Assembly: GCA_016748015.1 (NCBI GenBank)
Contig: JAAOMT010000480.1
Span: 428,730 to 492,729 of the forward strand
Direction: 5' to 3'
Length of the DNA: 64,000 bases
Source of the DNA: Geosiphon pyriformis
Lineage: Eukaryota > Glomeromycota > Glomeromycetes > Archaeosporales > Geosiphonaceae
Shown: positions 31,401 to 43,290 of the stretch, piece after piece
Numbering within the stretch: position 1 is the first letter of the stretch
How the letters are laid out: the number at the start of each line of letters is the position of its first letter
Made by a program: the position numbers and the translations under genes
Notes under the pieces: model-generated
Database searches by the model: none
Seen by the model: the letters and a program-made list of their open reading frames with translations, nothing else
Told to the model about the DNA's origin: nothing

Positions 31401-33401
31401 TGGGTGTACCCAATGCTTGAATTTTATTGTCAGGATCCCAATTGTTGCATTGAGAAACTGGAGATTGGTTGATAGACTACTATCAATGATCTCCAACTTT
31501 GTTGTGTCAGTCTTGGCCTTTGGGTTCTATTTTGAGGTAAGTTCTGTGGCAGTGTTTGAATTGGTTGGGGCTGATAAATTACCTGAGGCTGTAATTGATA
31601 AATAGGTTGAGACTGCAGTTGATAAATGATGAAGTTTGTTGGCTGATAAGTTGGTAATTGATAGATTGGCTGTTGTGTCATAAGTAAGTAATTTGGTTGA
31701 TATGGTGTTAAGTTGAGTTGATAATTCGGAGCTTGAAACTGGTGATTGGGATTTCAATATTGATTTTCTGATCATGGGTTATTATTATAAGATTGGCAGT
31801 TGGCTCTAATGTGGTCTTGTTTACTACAGTTATGGCAGACACATGTTTCTTGTTGCCACAGCTAATTTGATGATGGACACAACTGATTTTGGAAACAATT
31901 TGTGTTTTCTAAATTATTGCACCATTGTGGTGATTAATAAATTGCATGATTGTCAGCTAAATATCCTTTCAATTTCTGATTAATTGATTCACTGAGTTGT
32001 TTCAATTTGGAATCCAAGTCAAATGATTTATTTATAACTAGGTTAATGACTTGTGCATGGTTTGCTTCAAGTTCTGCTAATTCAAAATCTCTCGCATTGG
32101 TAACTGTGTTTTGAAGAGTTTGTGAGTGCATTGGGCATACGCATTGAAGAAAACTACTGCACAGTCCATGGATGAACTGGTTTAGGATCTGTGGCACTGT
32201 AAAATAATCAGCTTGAATTGCTTGAATTTGGCACAAGTTCTTGTGGAAGCATCTTAAATAAGTGGCAACTGCTTCAGTTTTTCCCTGTTTAATTGTAGTG
32301 AAAGTGTTGGCCAGGTGATTAATGCTGTTATTATTACTGAAATATCCCAAAAATGCAGTTTTAAATTCCTAAAATGTTTGAGATTTAACAGCTAAACTCT
32401 GATATCACGAGTTAGTGGTATTCTGTAGAAAATAGGAAATTGCTTGAAAGGCTCTGTCATCATTCCACCCATTGGCTGCAATGGCTTTTTCCACATTGTT
32501 AAGCCATACTTGGGTGTTGTCCTCTTTGCCGGTAAATTTCTTTATTTTAGCAATTGAAGCATAAGCCATTGGTTGTTGTTGTGATTGCTGCTAGATTTGT
32601 TGTTAAAGTAGTGATTGTGGCTGTTGTTGCTGTCTGGTAATTGGTAGAGCTGGTAGTGAATTGATCACAATTACTGGAGGTAAGTGTTGGTTAATTACAT
32701 TAGAGTTTTGATTGTTTTGATTTTCCAGAGTTTGATTAACCAGAGTTTTAATTTCTGAATTTTTTAAGATTGGGTTTTGCTTGTTAACTTTCTGATCACT
32801 ACTTTCTTCTTCCTTGGAGTCAGTTATTTCCCAAGGACTAATGGCTCCAAAATCTGGTTGTAGTGGTGGTAATTGAATTCCTAATGGCATTGGAGATTGT
32901 GATTTAAATCCCTCAAAAAAATTGCCATATGTTTCTAATAACTTTGCTTTCTTTTGTTTACTTTGAAATAAGATTTTGTTTATTGTCATTGTTGTGTTTG
33001 CTGTAGCTGTGCTTATTATATTGATAGTGCTCCCAAGTATGTAGTAATATGATAGATTAACAGGTGAATTGAATCTTTGTTTCTTTCAAGTAGGTAGTTG
33101 GATTTGCTTTGGTGTTTCTGCTGATGTTTGTAATCTTTCTTTTCCTTTGTTGACAAAAGTGATAGAAAATCTCTGTTTGATGTATTTTTCAATTTTCCTG
33201 TTTATTTCTGTAATTAGGGGTGCAAATAGGTAGTTTTGTGGAAGGGTGGTGCTTTGGAGCAATTCACTAAAGAAGTTGTTGAAAGTGGATTTTAGATCTC
33301 CTTGGCCTCCTAAATGGTATATGATTCTCTCATTAACGTAGCAATTGAAAGCTGATTCTGTTGGCCAACTATTATTTGTTAATCCGAGATGAGTATGATA
33401 G
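31401..33401 (-). pseudogene. gag: Element F Gag and N-terminal domain (left part)
   Basis: The Tyr/Gln/Pro-rich tail (31430-31681, IYQLQSQPIYQLQPQ) is preceded by a CCHC knuckle (about 31845-31805), the helical gag core 31934-32350 (TTIKQGKTEAVATYLRCF, ANHAQVINLVINKS), the ATG-conserved core start near 32571 and the acidic linker 32603-32989 (DFGAISPWEIT, LPPVIVINSLP). The N-terminal domain (SAFNCYVNERIIYHLGG, NNFFSELLQSTTLPQNY) occupies about 33100-33401, broken by a TGA at a Trp that element I keeps. All share one frame with protease and RT. Cut at 33401 by element G. Confidence 0.78.
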
Positions 33402-34056
33402 TGTTATAGTTGAAACCCATAATTTTTATTAATTATCACATGTATTAGCCACTAATGTCATATAATTAGCCACTCTATTTTTAGATAGTGATCATTGACC
33501 TAATCAATAACCTGACCATTGACCTAGTCATTAACCACTTTCAATAGCTATAAAAGCAATAAGTCTCTTAGCTGTAGAAAATTATCTCTTAGACAAGAAT
33601 CAAATAAATAAAAATAACAACTTTCATCTCAATCACTCTCTTATTGCTAATTTCTCTTTCCCTATCTTCAAGTATTCGAACATCTTAGGATAAAAAATTA
33701 CTTGTTGGTCTTTTCCTGACATATATAATTGTAGCATTTGAAGATTATTTGAATAAACGTAACTGAAAAACACAAGTTAATACCTGATATTGAATTCTAA
33801 GAGTGTCAACATGAGGCATAGAATTATACCAGTGGTGATCAATTGTTGACAGTACAGACTATCTCTCTACCTTCAAATTCCCCAGTTACCTTTGAAAAGA
33901 ATAGCAACTAAGATATTTTATGAGACTGATCTTGCACATTGAATCTATACTTATTCAATTCGCTCTTTAAAGTTGAATTCCCCTTTGATTATTTCCATCA
34001 CCCTACAATCTTGTTCTTCCTTGCTATCTATTAGCTTGTTACTCCAATCTGTAACA
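33402..34056 (+). repeat. 5' LTR of element G, 655 bp
   Basis: Starts TGTTATAGTTGAAACCC and ends CAATCTGTAACA. It contains four copies of a 12-bp unit (33490-33537, ATTGACCT core), a possible TATA-like TATAAAAG near 33550, and a region before the PBS rich in C and T. The paired 3' LTR has nine copies of the unit. Confidence 0.93.
33490..33537 (+). repeat. 12-bp minisatellite in G 5' LTR, 4 copies
   Basis: Tandem units of the type GATCATTGACCT, four in number with point changes. The five extra units in the other LTR account for the whole 60-bp length difference between the two LTRs. Confidence 0.85.
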
Positions 34057-34062
34057 TAAAAG

Positions 34063-34080
34063 TGGTGCTCTCTGTGAGGT
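34063..34080 (+). other. Primer-binding site of element G
   Basis: TGGTGCTCTCTGTGAGGT lies 6 bases after the LTR end. It would pair with a tRNA 3' end reading ACCTCACAGAGAGCACCA, which has the layout of T-stem, 7-nt acceptor strand, discriminator A and CCA. The same 18 bases stand in the PBS of family 1 element F. The tRNA identity was not assigned. Confidence 0.7.
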
Positions 34081-34575
34081 TGTCAAATTCACTTATTCCC
34101 TCATTGTATGGGTGATTACTCATATCTGCCATAGTAATCAGAAGAACACTTTGCAGCACACAACAGAAACAACCTAGATTTCATTGAACTTAATCCTCTG
34201 CCCTCCTGCTTGATCTGCTTTTCCATTGAAAAACAATCCAGCAGACAATTCCAAGACTTTTGAAACTGGTTCTTGAATGAGCATTCAGCTGAAACCTATA
34301 CAACTTATACAACCTATTACTTTGATCAAGCTTATTTTGAAGACAACTTTAAAGAAAAAAACAACAATATCAATTAGCTCTTATATTCTACAACCTTTGA
34401 ACAACAGCCTTCTGATTTTGAATATCTGAATCATCAAATCCACATTTGGATTGCTGTCCATTAATCAACAGTAACTCCCTTTGAAACAGAAGAAGAAAGC
34501 TACCAAACAGCCCCTATTTTTGATCTCTTTTTAAGTGAATCAGAGCACTCCACACAAACAGTAACTCCTGAACCA
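34081..34575 (+). pseudogene. Element G region between PBS and gag ATG
   Basis: In the gag frame this stretch reads as coding with stops: a Cys/Pro patch (LPSCLICFSIEKQ), an aromatic segment (TTYYFDQAYFEDNFKEK), and an acidic segment (TEEESYQTAPIFDLFLSESEHS) directly before ATG 34576. TAA near 34461 interrupts it. It may be a gag N-terminal extension like that in families 1 and H, but no sequence similarity to theirs was recognised. The minus-strand frame 34500-34754 is a shadow. Confidence 0.45.
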
Positions 34576-35628
34576 ATGGCCCAAGATCCAATGCAAGTAA
34601 ACATCCTGGCCGCCCTCCAAGGCATACAAACTGCTTTGGAACAAAAAAACAACACCTCACTATCCCTATTCAGAGGTGATGCCCAAGATCTAATTGAATG
34701 ATTAGATGATTTTAAAAGAGCAGCCACTGCAAACGAGTATGATAATGAATACAAGTTCTAAATCATTAGTGGCTACTTCCAAGACTCTCCTGCTACCTGG
34801 TTTTTACAAGAAACCAATGCTGGTGCTCAACAAAGAATTGTTAGATGGACCCCAGCAAATATTGGAGAAAACAATACCTCTTTCACTACTCGATTTGAAA
34901 ACAAATTTAGAACTCCCATCTTAATATCCAAATGGCATATGGAATTAGAAAGAAAAACCCAAAGTCCTGGTGAAATTGTGACTGAATATGCCAAAGCAAT
35001 CAGAAAACTCATTAAGCGTGTAGACTCTGGTAGAAACTGGACTGAAAAGCAAAAGATCCACTCCTTTACAAAAAGATTGAGAACTGATTTATCGTATGCT
35101 CTTTGGCCTCTCTTGGCTCTGAAAGACAACTCTACAATGGATATGGCTATTGAACTCGCCCAAAAGATTGAAGATAACCAAAAAATGCATCTGGGATTCA
35201 TACTTCCAATTTTTGCTCCTGCTCCTCAAGTGGCTGCTACTTCTTTTGCTGCCCAAACCCAAGACCCAAATGAACAATTAATAGATAGACTCACAGCTAA
35301 CCTTGCCCAGTTATTAGAACCATTGGCACAAGCAGTCAGAGATAACCAGCAACTATCAAGACCTAGATATGAATCTCATTTTAACCAGCCTCAGCAATCT
35401 CTCTATCAAAGACAGCAAAATCATGGTCCACCTGTGTGCTATTGTTGTGGATTAACTGGACATTATTCAAGAGATTGTAACAATCCTCCACTGCCTCCTC
35501 CAGCTCCCAGAAACAATGACAACCAAAACAACAGACCCAACAACAACAATGTCCCTAATCAAAGACCTAATCATGCCAACATTAATTTCTTTGGAGAGGA
35601 TCTCCTAGTTAAAGCCACTGTTTATTAG
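34576..35628 (+). pseudogene. gag: Element G Gag with CCHC knuckle
   Basis: Start at ATG 34576 (MAQDPMQVNILAALQ). The capsid region (FRGDAQDLIE, then ATWFLQETN and FENKFRTP) is interrupted by TGA at about 34699, where Trp fits, and TAA at about 34759, where Gln fits. From 34939 the frame is open for 229 codons: MELERKTQSPGEIVTEYAK, a helical region, and the knuckle CYCCGLTGHYSRDC at 35437-35478, followed by an Asn/Pro-rich tail and a short hydrophobic end. About 350 codons in all, the usual size for Ty3/gypsy Gag. The frame ends with TAG at 35626. Confidence 0.85.
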
Positions 35629-36900
35629 CTTTTAAACTGGTAGGCACACTTCCAAAGGGTGAGAGTGCAAGCCAACTAGAAGAAAATCTTTTTTACACTT
35701 TTAACTTAACTGATGATGACCATGACATGGATGAACTAGCAATCAACACCTCAGAACCAACCAGAAAGAAAAAAAAAGCCAAGGTTGATTTTGTTCTAGA
35801 CTCTAACAAAGCCTCAACTTCTGCCATTGATAACAATGAGCCACCAAAGGCTAAAGTTTTTAAGAATCTTCTAAAGTTGGAATCCCCAGAAATTATACAA
35901 AAATCTGGACCTTATTTCGTTGTCAAAGATCTCATGAAAACCCCAGCACATATTACCTTTGGCCAGTTAATGACCCACACACAGTTCAGAAAGGATCTTC
36001 ACAAATCCTTGATTCCAAAGAAGAAGACACCAAAAACCAACAAGCGCTCTTGCCAAGTTGGACTTGCTGACAACAGCAATATCACTCCTCTGATTTGTAA
36101 AGCCCAAGTGGCTGGATACTTCATTGACTTAATTCTGGACAGTAGATTATCTGTTAGTGTCATTGTCAAACACTTCTTGGAAACAATTGGTAGAAAGATT
36201 GATGAACCTTCTACTAGACCAATAACCAATGTACATAGTGACAAAAAGAAAGGACTGGGTATTGCCAAAGCTGTTCCTGTCCACATCAATGAAATCAGCA
36301 TTGAAATTGACATGGAAGTTTTTGAAGCCAAGGAATACATCATCATTGTTGGCAATAAATGGCTCAAGAAAGCAAAAGCTTTGCTTGATTATAAAATTTG
36401 TGAATTAACCATCAGATGTGGTGAAAAACCCATTATGGTTAAATGTCGCCATTGGACAACTCCCCCAGTACCCAAACAAAATCAAGAAGAAGAACAATCA
36501 GATAAATCAGATAATAAAGAGAGTGATGAAGAAGAAGAACAAAAAGAGCAAAAAAAAACTGCTGAACTCACTTATACTACTTTCACCAGCAATGGCAAAC
36601 CACTGGATAATGTTAAAGCAGACAAAGAAGGAATCATTGTAAATGGCAAGCTGATCTGCTGGCCTTATTATGATATTCTTAGAAGAATCTTTGAAAAAAA
36701 ACCTGGCAAGAAAGCCAAATACAGTTTTTGGTGACATGGTTCTTGTGCCCAGTGTTGGTGCAACAAACCCTTGTATTCTCCAAGCAATAAATGCAAATCA
36801 TGCCTGATCTATTACAGAGATTGGGAACCAATCAGTTTGATACCCAGAGAAGAATTGAAAGAAGTACAGAAGTTCTTTGAGAATAAACCACCTGAGATCT
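35629..36900 (+). pseudogene. Element G aspartic protease and CxxC module
   Basis: The open frame 35727-36734 (335 aa) has a Lys-rich start, then the retropepsin region: CKAQVAGYFIDLILDSRLSV (about residues 124-143), where the active site D-S-G is DSR, and IIVGNKWLKKAKALLDY (about 206-222). An acidic Glu/Asp/Lys stretch (residues 255-280) follows. After a TGA at 36732-36734 the same frame gives CAQCWC...CKSC (zinc-ribbon-like C-x2-C pairs near 36748-36812) and a TAA near 36899. No dUTPase follows; the frame leads straight to RT. Gag and protease frames differ, so a frameshift or separate start lies between. Confidence 0.78.
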
Positions 36901-37698
36901 AATCACTGGCTGTAGAACAAAAAAAACCCTCCTCAGAAGAAAGAAAAATAGACATTGAAAATTTGCTGACTAGAAATAGCCCAGTTATTTCCAAAGAAAG
37001 TGATACTTCTGGACGTACTCATGTGATACAACACACCATCACCACCAGAGAAACTCGACCCATCTATTTGAAGCCTTATCAATCCAATTGGCACAATGAT
37101 GAGTTTATCAAGAAAGAGATAAACTAGATGAAAAAACTTGAATTCATACAAGAAACCAAAAGTGAATGGGCTTTCTCAGTTGTAGTGGTATCTAAAAAAG
37201 GTGGAACACTATGCTTTTGTGTTGACTACTGCCAATTAAATGCCATCACTGAAAGAAACATATACCCACTTCTCAAGATTGATGCAATGTTAGACCAATT
37301 CAAAGATGCTGCTTTCTTCTCAACTATTGACTTAACTGCTGAATTCTGGCAAGTAGAGATGGATCCAGAAAGTAGAAAAAAAACTGCCTTCATCACCAAG
37401 TATGGCACCTATGAATTCACAGTCATGCCTTTTGGTCTCATCAACGCCCCTTCCATCTTTCAATGCTTAATGGATAAAGTATTTAAATCAGTCAAGAAAA
37501 ACTTTGTTCTAGTCTATTTGGACGACATAATGGTATACTCAAAAATCTGGGATGAACATCTGGAACATTTGCAAAAGGTTTTTGACCTCCTCAGAAATGC
37601 TGGCCTCAAGATCAACCCAATCAAATTTTTCTTTGGAAGACAATCCACCCAGTTTTTTGGTCATCTTATCACAAAAGATGAAATCTTTCCTGATCCAG
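36901..37698 (+). pseudogene. pol: Element G reverse transcriptase, 5' part, interrupted by H
   Basis: The frame starts after TAA and runs with a TAG at about 37125. Open block 37128-37730 contains VVVVSKKGGTLCFCVDYCQLN, a LDLTAEFWQVEM block, FITKYGTYEFTVMPFG, the catalytic VYLDDIMVYSK (both Asp kept) and FGHLITKDEIFPDP. At 37698 element H interrupts the codon series; CCAG (37695-37698) is repeated at 47543-47546, after which RT continues in frame. The last residues of the block after 37698 come from the H LTR. Confidence 0.9.
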
Positions 37699-38679
37699 TG
37701 TTACCGAAGGTTTTTGGTCTCTTTTCTTAAATGTTGTTAATGTTGATTTGTTGTGAATTCACGTTTCCAGGAAGTAGTTGGACCTCCAGTAACTGAATTT
37801 ATCTTCAAATTATCTCCTATAATTTGAACTTGCTGGGCTTATGAGTGGAATGGCCAATTTTGTGCCAGTTGCTTTATGTAGTTATGTTGTAGTAAACATC
37901 AACTCTTTCCCAGAAATTGCTCATCTGGAAGCTTATTAAAAATGTGTAGTTACTTTGCTGTAAAAGTCAACTTTTCTACAGAAATCTTGTCTGTAGGCTA
38001 CCTTAATGATTGTAATAAGAAAATAAAAGAAAAATAAAAGAAATGTAAAAGAAATAGAATTTTGTCAAGAGAAACATTTTTTATCCAGGCCTGAAGTCAC
38101 TAACAGTTTACTGAAATTGGTAGCTAATCAATTTCAAAACGTTAGTTGGGTTTTGAGAATTTTCCAAGTGCAATAATTTAAAGAATTTGGTTTTTCAAAT
38201 TATTTGATATTTATTTCTTTTTGTGTGTGTAGAAATGGTTCTAAGTGATAAATCTAAAGTAAGATACATTTTCTCAAAGAGAGATGCTCTTTTTTTATAC
38301 AACTTGTCATAACACTATTCTATAAACTTGAACTTTGCTATTTTCTACAATTTCACTGAACTAAAAATACATTTTGGCAAACTACAAGTTATTTCTGCAA
38401 ACTATTAGATATTTCAGTGAACTATCAATTATTTTGGTGAATTTCTACAAATTTCGGCAAACTTTTGAATGTTACCTAGTTTAGGGTATTGCATAATTTG
38501 ATTATTGCAATTAGGTTACATTTGTGTTGTGTACAAATTAGGTTATTAATTAAATGATAATTTCGGACATTTTGCTAATGTAATAAGTAATAATTTGAAA
38601 CAATAATATATGCTAATTAATGATAGGATTTATAAGATAATTTCATGCTAAATAATATCTCTAATTTTGTCTGGTAACA
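37699..38679 (-). repeat. 3' LTR of element H, 981 bp
   Basis: On the + strand it starts TGTTACCGAAGG and ends CTGGTAACA. The pair at 46562-47542 has the same length and differs mostly by C/T and G/A exchanges. A third, partial copy is at 1-641. No similarity to family 1 or G LTRs beyond the terminal bases. Confidence 0.95.
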
Positions 38680-39480
38680 TAATCTTCTCCTCAAGACTGA
38701 GCTCCATCGAAGTCCAAGTACTGTCTGTAATTTCCAGATAATAATCCACAATTATTGAAGAAATTTGGTCTGAAAATTGTTGAAATTTCAGTTCTGTGAG
38801 CTTTCCAATATATTGAATTTTCAAAAGTCATAAAATTGGGTTTTGTAGGACATTTTCACAGGTGTGGAATAGGTTATAAAGTCTAAGAGCAGCTCTGAGC
38901 TTGTAGCGACTGTTTGTTGGTCCAGCTGTTGTCTTGAATTCGTTGTGGAGTTGTTTCTGAATAGCTTCTTTTGTGAGGTTTGCTGTTGTAAGTTCTAGTT
39001 TCCGTTTATAGAGTGTTTTTCCAATGTGAAAATATCTATAGATTGGAGGATATTCAGTGTTTTCCTCATTGAGACACAGTTGAAGTCTTTGTTAAATTGT
39101 AGCATTTGGTGAAATACTAATCAGAGTGAGCATTAGGTTTTCTTTTAAAGCAAGCTTTAAAAGTTCTGGCAGGTGAATTCCAGAATAACTTCTTGTGTTC
39201 TTCTTATATGAGTGATATTTTCGCAAATTTGGGGCTAAATTTGTAACTACTTCTGTTTAGGTATAATTAATGTGGTTTCCAGTAACAGTAATGAATAATT
39301 CGGGTATTGTTTTTAAAGCTAACATTAGTTTTTGGGATAATTGTTGAATGTTTTGAGGAATAGTCATTAAAAGAGATTTGAAATAAAAGAAAATTATTTT
39401 TGGTGTATGAGTTTTTATGTTATTTTTGTTTTGATTGTTTCTAAATTATAAGGGAATAACTAGTAAAATTAAATTAAGTG
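38680..39480 (-). pseudogene. Element H post-integrase domain
   Basis: The frame is the same as integrase. From an ATG at 39367 one reads TIPQNIQQLSQKLMLALKT, then YPPIYRYFHIGKTLYKRK, LRAALRLYNLFHTCENVL and YIGKLTELKFQQFSDQIS down to MELSLEEKI beside the polypurine tract (GAGGAGAAGATTA, 38680-38693). The pattern Y-x-Y-F-x2-G, a basic helix, then GK-[IL]-T-x3-F and Q-I is shared with element A 8120-8440. TAA or TAG at two to three sites. No membrane segment. Function unknown. Confidence 0.6.
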
Positions 39481-39517
39481 TTCAGATTGAAAGGTTGTTC
39501 AATGACAACTATTGGTT

Positions 39518-40846
39518 CTAAGTTTTGGGATTAACTAAAGAGGAATATGTACCAATTTGTGGAATTAATAGTTCAGGATTGTTTCTGGAATGATAGTGTT
39601 TTAAACAATCTCTATGTGTAACTTTTGCTAGGATTTTGTCATCAAGTCTTAGCTTGTATGATCTGTTGCCTAGGACTTCATAGATAAAGAATGGTCTATC
39701 CCATTTATTTTCAAATTTTCCACTCCATTGTTTTTCAGCTTTAGTTCTGTGTAAGAGAACTTTGTTTCCGATTTTAAATTTATTGGTGACTGGAGGCAAT
39801 TTGTCATCATGCCATTCTTTTTGTTAAGCTTGAGAGTGTTCAATATGGGTGGCTGCTATTCGTCATTTTCCTTCCAATGTGCTAAGCAAAGTATAGGCTC
39901 TTTGCTAAAGTGTTTCTTGGAAATTGTTTTCATTGATTGGTTGTGCTGAGTATGTTTCCACTATGAAACTAATTGGTAATGTTGCTGTCCTTTCATAAGT
40001 TAAATCAAATGGTGTGTGTTTTGTGGTATCTTGTTTTAGTGTTCTGTATGCTAGCAACACTGATGGAATAAAGATATCCCACTCTTGCTCAAAATCAGTT
40101 GAGACTTTGGCTAATGACTTATACAATATTCTGTTAAAATGTTTCACAAGTCCATTTGTTTGTAGATGGTAGGACAAAGACAGAGGTCTTTTGACATTGA
40201 ATTGTTCACAAATTTCTTGTATCAGGTTGTTCACAAAGTGTGTCCCCTGATCAGATAAAAGTTCAATTAGACATCTATGTCTACAAATGATGTCTTCATA
40301 GATGAAATTTGCTACTGATTTCGCATCTGCTCGTTGAATGGCTCTGGCTTTGGGCCATTTAGTAAGATAGTCTACAGCTACTGCAATATAACAGTTTTCT
40401 TGAGTGATAATAGATAGTGGTCCGACTAAATTGATACCAACTTGGTCAAAGAGTTGTCCAACTTTAATTGGATTTAATGGTTCAGTAGGGCATGTTTCTC
40501 CTCTTCTTTGACAACTATCACAAGATTCAACATATTCATGAATATCTTTTCTCATTTGAGGCCAAAAGTAGTATTCTAGTGTTCTTTGGATGGTGCCATC
40601 TTTTCCGAAGTGTGCTGATAAAGAATCTGAGTGCATATTGTATAATATGATAACTTTTTTCTGTTCTTGTATTAATCTGAGTGGTTTGTTTGGGTTTTTG
40701 AAATTTCGATGATAAATAATGTTGTTGTGTAGAAAATATTGTTTGGTTTGTTGTTGTAGTCGATGTTTTTCATCTGGAGACCAATCTGTTGGGATTGTTA
40801 ATGTTTCCAAATATTGCTTGAGATTGTTGTAGTTTTTTGAATTCAT
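39518..40846 (-). pseudogene. pol: Element H integrase, two catalytic residues lost
   Basis: Block 39905-40846 (313 aa) and block 39518-39799 (93 aa) share one frame. The zinc domain has NMHSDSLSAHFGKDG and SCDSCQRRGE. In the core the first catalytic Asp is Asn (GINLVGP), the second is kept (LLSDQGTHFVNN) and the Glu is Lys (LVKHFNRI); both losses are G-to-A changes. The tail has the module AEKQWSGKFENKWDRPFFI and ends with HYHSRNNPELLIP. Length and layout match the usual Ty3/gypsy integrase. It is open but almost certainly inactive. Confidence 0.88.
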
Positions 40847-40879
40847 TGTTTGTTGGCTCTTTTGGTTGGTTAAGTTGAG

Positions 40880-41430
40880 TGTTGGTTTTTGTGTTTTCTA
40901 ATCTTGTCTCATTCTGGAGAGACAGTCAACATTGGTGTGGAGTTTTCCTGGTTTGTGATGTACTATGTATCAATAGTTTGCTAGAAATCCTGTTTATCAG
41001 GTTTGTTTTGCATTCAGCTGAGTATTTTTGTTCTGAAGCCATTTGAGTCCAATATTATCAGTGATAATATCGAATTCTTTAGGCCTAAGATAAAGGTTGA
41101 AATGGTGTAGAGCCCAAATTACGGCTGCTGTTTCTAGTTCTGTGGCAGAATAATTTTTCTCAGCTGGTTTTAATGTTCTGCTGGCATAGGCGATTACTCA
41201 CTCATTTCTATTGTTATCTAATTGTGATAAGATAGTACCAAAGGCAGTATAAGAGGCATCTGTTGCTAATTGGAATTGGTTGCTGAAATCTGGATAGGCA
41301 AAGATTGGAGCTGTTGTCAGTTTTTCCTTGAGAATTTCAAAAGCTTTTTGGTGTTCGGTAGTCCATTTGTATTCAACGTTTTTGGTGGTGAACTGGTTAA
41401 GAGGTTTTGTAATTTCCAAGAATCTTTTGA
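40880..41430 (-). pseudogene. pol: Element H RNase H domain
   Basis: Block 41198-41419 has EYKWTTEHQKAFEILKEK, then FQLATDASYTAFGTILSQ (catalytic Asp kept). After TGA one reads VIAYASRTLKPAEKNYSATE (Glu kept), a LHHFNLYLRPKEFDIITDNI strand (Asp kept) and HTNVDCLSRM. Two adjacent stops near 40985 stand where Arg and Trp are expected. The plus-strand frame 41270-41455 is a shadow. Confidence 0.78.
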
Positions 41431-42190
41431 TAAACTTCTGATAGTAGGATGCTAATCCTATGAATCCTCTTAGTTCTGTAGTGTTTTGAGGAGTTTTGAA
41501 GTTTTTGACAACGCTGATTTTTCCAGAGTCTGGTGTGATTCCATCTTTACTAATGATATGCCCAAGAAAGACCAGACTTGTTTTTCCAAAGTAGCATTTT
41601 TTGATGTTGAGTTTTAGTTCTGCTTTTCGTAATCATTGAAAAACTTCTTGCAGGTGTTTTAAGTGTAATTCGAACAATGGAGAATAAACATCAGTATCGT
41701 CAAAATAAATAACTACTAACTTCCAAAGAAGTCCTTGGTACACAACATTCATTAATCTCTGAAACATTGCTGGTGCATTGTATAATCCGAAAGGCATTAC
41801 ATTAAATTCGTAATTTCTGCCTTGGGTGGTGAATGTTGTCTTGGGGCAATCTTTGGGATCCATAGCAACTTGTCAGTAACCGCTTTCTAAATCTAGTGTT
41901 GAAAAGTATTTGGATTTTCCAAGGGCATCTAACATGTCATCAATCCGGGGAAGGGGGTAGGCATTTCCAATTGTAATACTGTTGAATTGTCAATAGTCAA
42001 CACAAAATTGGATCTTTCCATTTTTTTTTTTAACTAGCACTACAGGTGAAGTCCAAGAACTCATGGAGGATTGGATAAACCCATTGTTAAGCATTCATTG
42101 TACTTCTTCTCAGATGAATTGGTGGCTTTCTGGAGCAACTCGATATGCTTGTTGTCTTCTTGGTTTGGCATTTCCTATATAAATTTAGTG
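41431..42190 (-). pseudogene. pol: Element H reverse transcriptase
   Basis: The frame reads RQQAYRVAPESH, SSWTSPVVLVKKKNGK, FCVDY with TGA at the expected Arg, LDLESGY with TGA at Trp, then block 41633-41863: MDPKDCPKTTFTTQGRNYEF, MPFGLYNAPAMFQRL and the catalytic VVIYFDDTDVYS (YFDD). Further down come KCYFGKTSLVFLGHIISKDG and FIGLASYYQKF. The TAA at the start (QH*IYIG) is at the same Gln as the stops in A and E. Stops are TGA in nearly all cases, at Trp or Arg positions. Confidence 0.87.
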
Positions 42191-43290
42191 TTGGACCAAA
42201 TCGGTTTTTCCTAAGTCATTGTTGTTTTCAGTAAAGATATCGGCAAATTCTGCAATTAGCTCTTTGAGCTGGATCTGTTGTTGTGGTTCAAGTTGTCCCA
42301 TGTTGATTTGAGATAGTTTTTCCATGACAACATGGTAGTTTTCGGAGCTGGGGTTTGGATTGATTTTTGTTAGTAAATGTCCAATAATTTCAGAGAAATC
42401 GGAAACTGTTTGGGGTAATTCTTGTTGAAATATATTACTGTGAATAATTCTAATTTCTAAATTATTTAATAAAATTATGGGGTAATTATTGGGGTTGTAA
42501 AAAGTAACTTGGACTTTCTTTGTTCCTTCTGGAATATAAATATTTGAGATCAAAATATTATGTTCTAAGCAGACTTGTTCATTGGACTCAAAAATTTGTT
42601 GTGTGGTTGTTGGCTTTGGGCAGATGTAGATTTCTGAATGTTTTCCAAAGGGTGAGATAGTAATTGGTTGTGGAAGTCTGAGAATCTGGTGGGATTCGTT
42701 TTGTGTATTAAAAGCTATATTAACTGGAATTGTAAATCATCCAGTTGAACCAAAACCTTGGGTTCCTCTATTGCTTTTTCCTAATTGTTCTCTTTGATTG
42801 ACTAGTTGCAAACCCAAAATGTTGATTAGGGGTAGGTAAATAGCTTGGGCAATTTTTTCAGCATGTTTGATCTTGAATAGTTTGTCAGTTTCATTTTGAA
42901 GCCTTATTGTAATGTCTCCAGTATATCCAGCATTGATTATTCCTCCTCTGACATTGATTCCTTTGCTTGCCAGAGAGGACCAGAAGGTGATTTGAACTAT
43001 TGCTCCTGGTGGGATTTCGAGTGCAATTTTGAGGTTGATTTTTGTGAAAGATTTGGGTTTGAGAACAAGAGTATTTTTGCCTGGATATCTTAGGTCATAT
43101 CCAGCATCAACTTCGTGTGCTTTTTCAGGTTTTATTCTTTGTCTGTTGTTGTTGAAGTATTTAAGTTGTAAGACAGGCTGATTTTCGATAAGATAGATGT
43201 GTGTTGTTTTAATTTCTTCTATTGCTTCAGGTTCTCCAAATTCAATTTCATTCTCATCATTTTTGCTGGGCTAGAGGATACTAAGAGTGT
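42185..43290 (-). pseudogene. Element H dUTPase and linker, key residues mutated
   Basis: On the coding strand: motif 1 VDAGYDLRYPGKN (near 43115-43080), motif 2 FWSSLASKG (Arg to Trp, CGG to TGG), motif 3 GGIINAGYTG (catalytic Asp to Asn), motif 4 EKIAQAIYLPL and a consensus motif 5 RGTQGFGSTG followed by TGA where Trp fits (near 42740). The linker block 42185-42553 starts with ISNIYIPEGTKK and ends GKTDLVQH. It has all five motifs, so the family once had a complete dUTPase, but two active-site changes argue that this copy is dead. The plus-strand frame 42896-43093 is a shadow. Confidence 0.85.

Noticed and set aside
36507-36737. Hydrophobic minus-strand frame resembling a membrane protein
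   Set aside because: It is the antisense of the Lys/Glu-rich part of the G protease frame; antisense of Lys/Glu codons gives Phe/Leu-rich translations. The same applies to 24616-25023, 11744-12091 and 9000-class frames.
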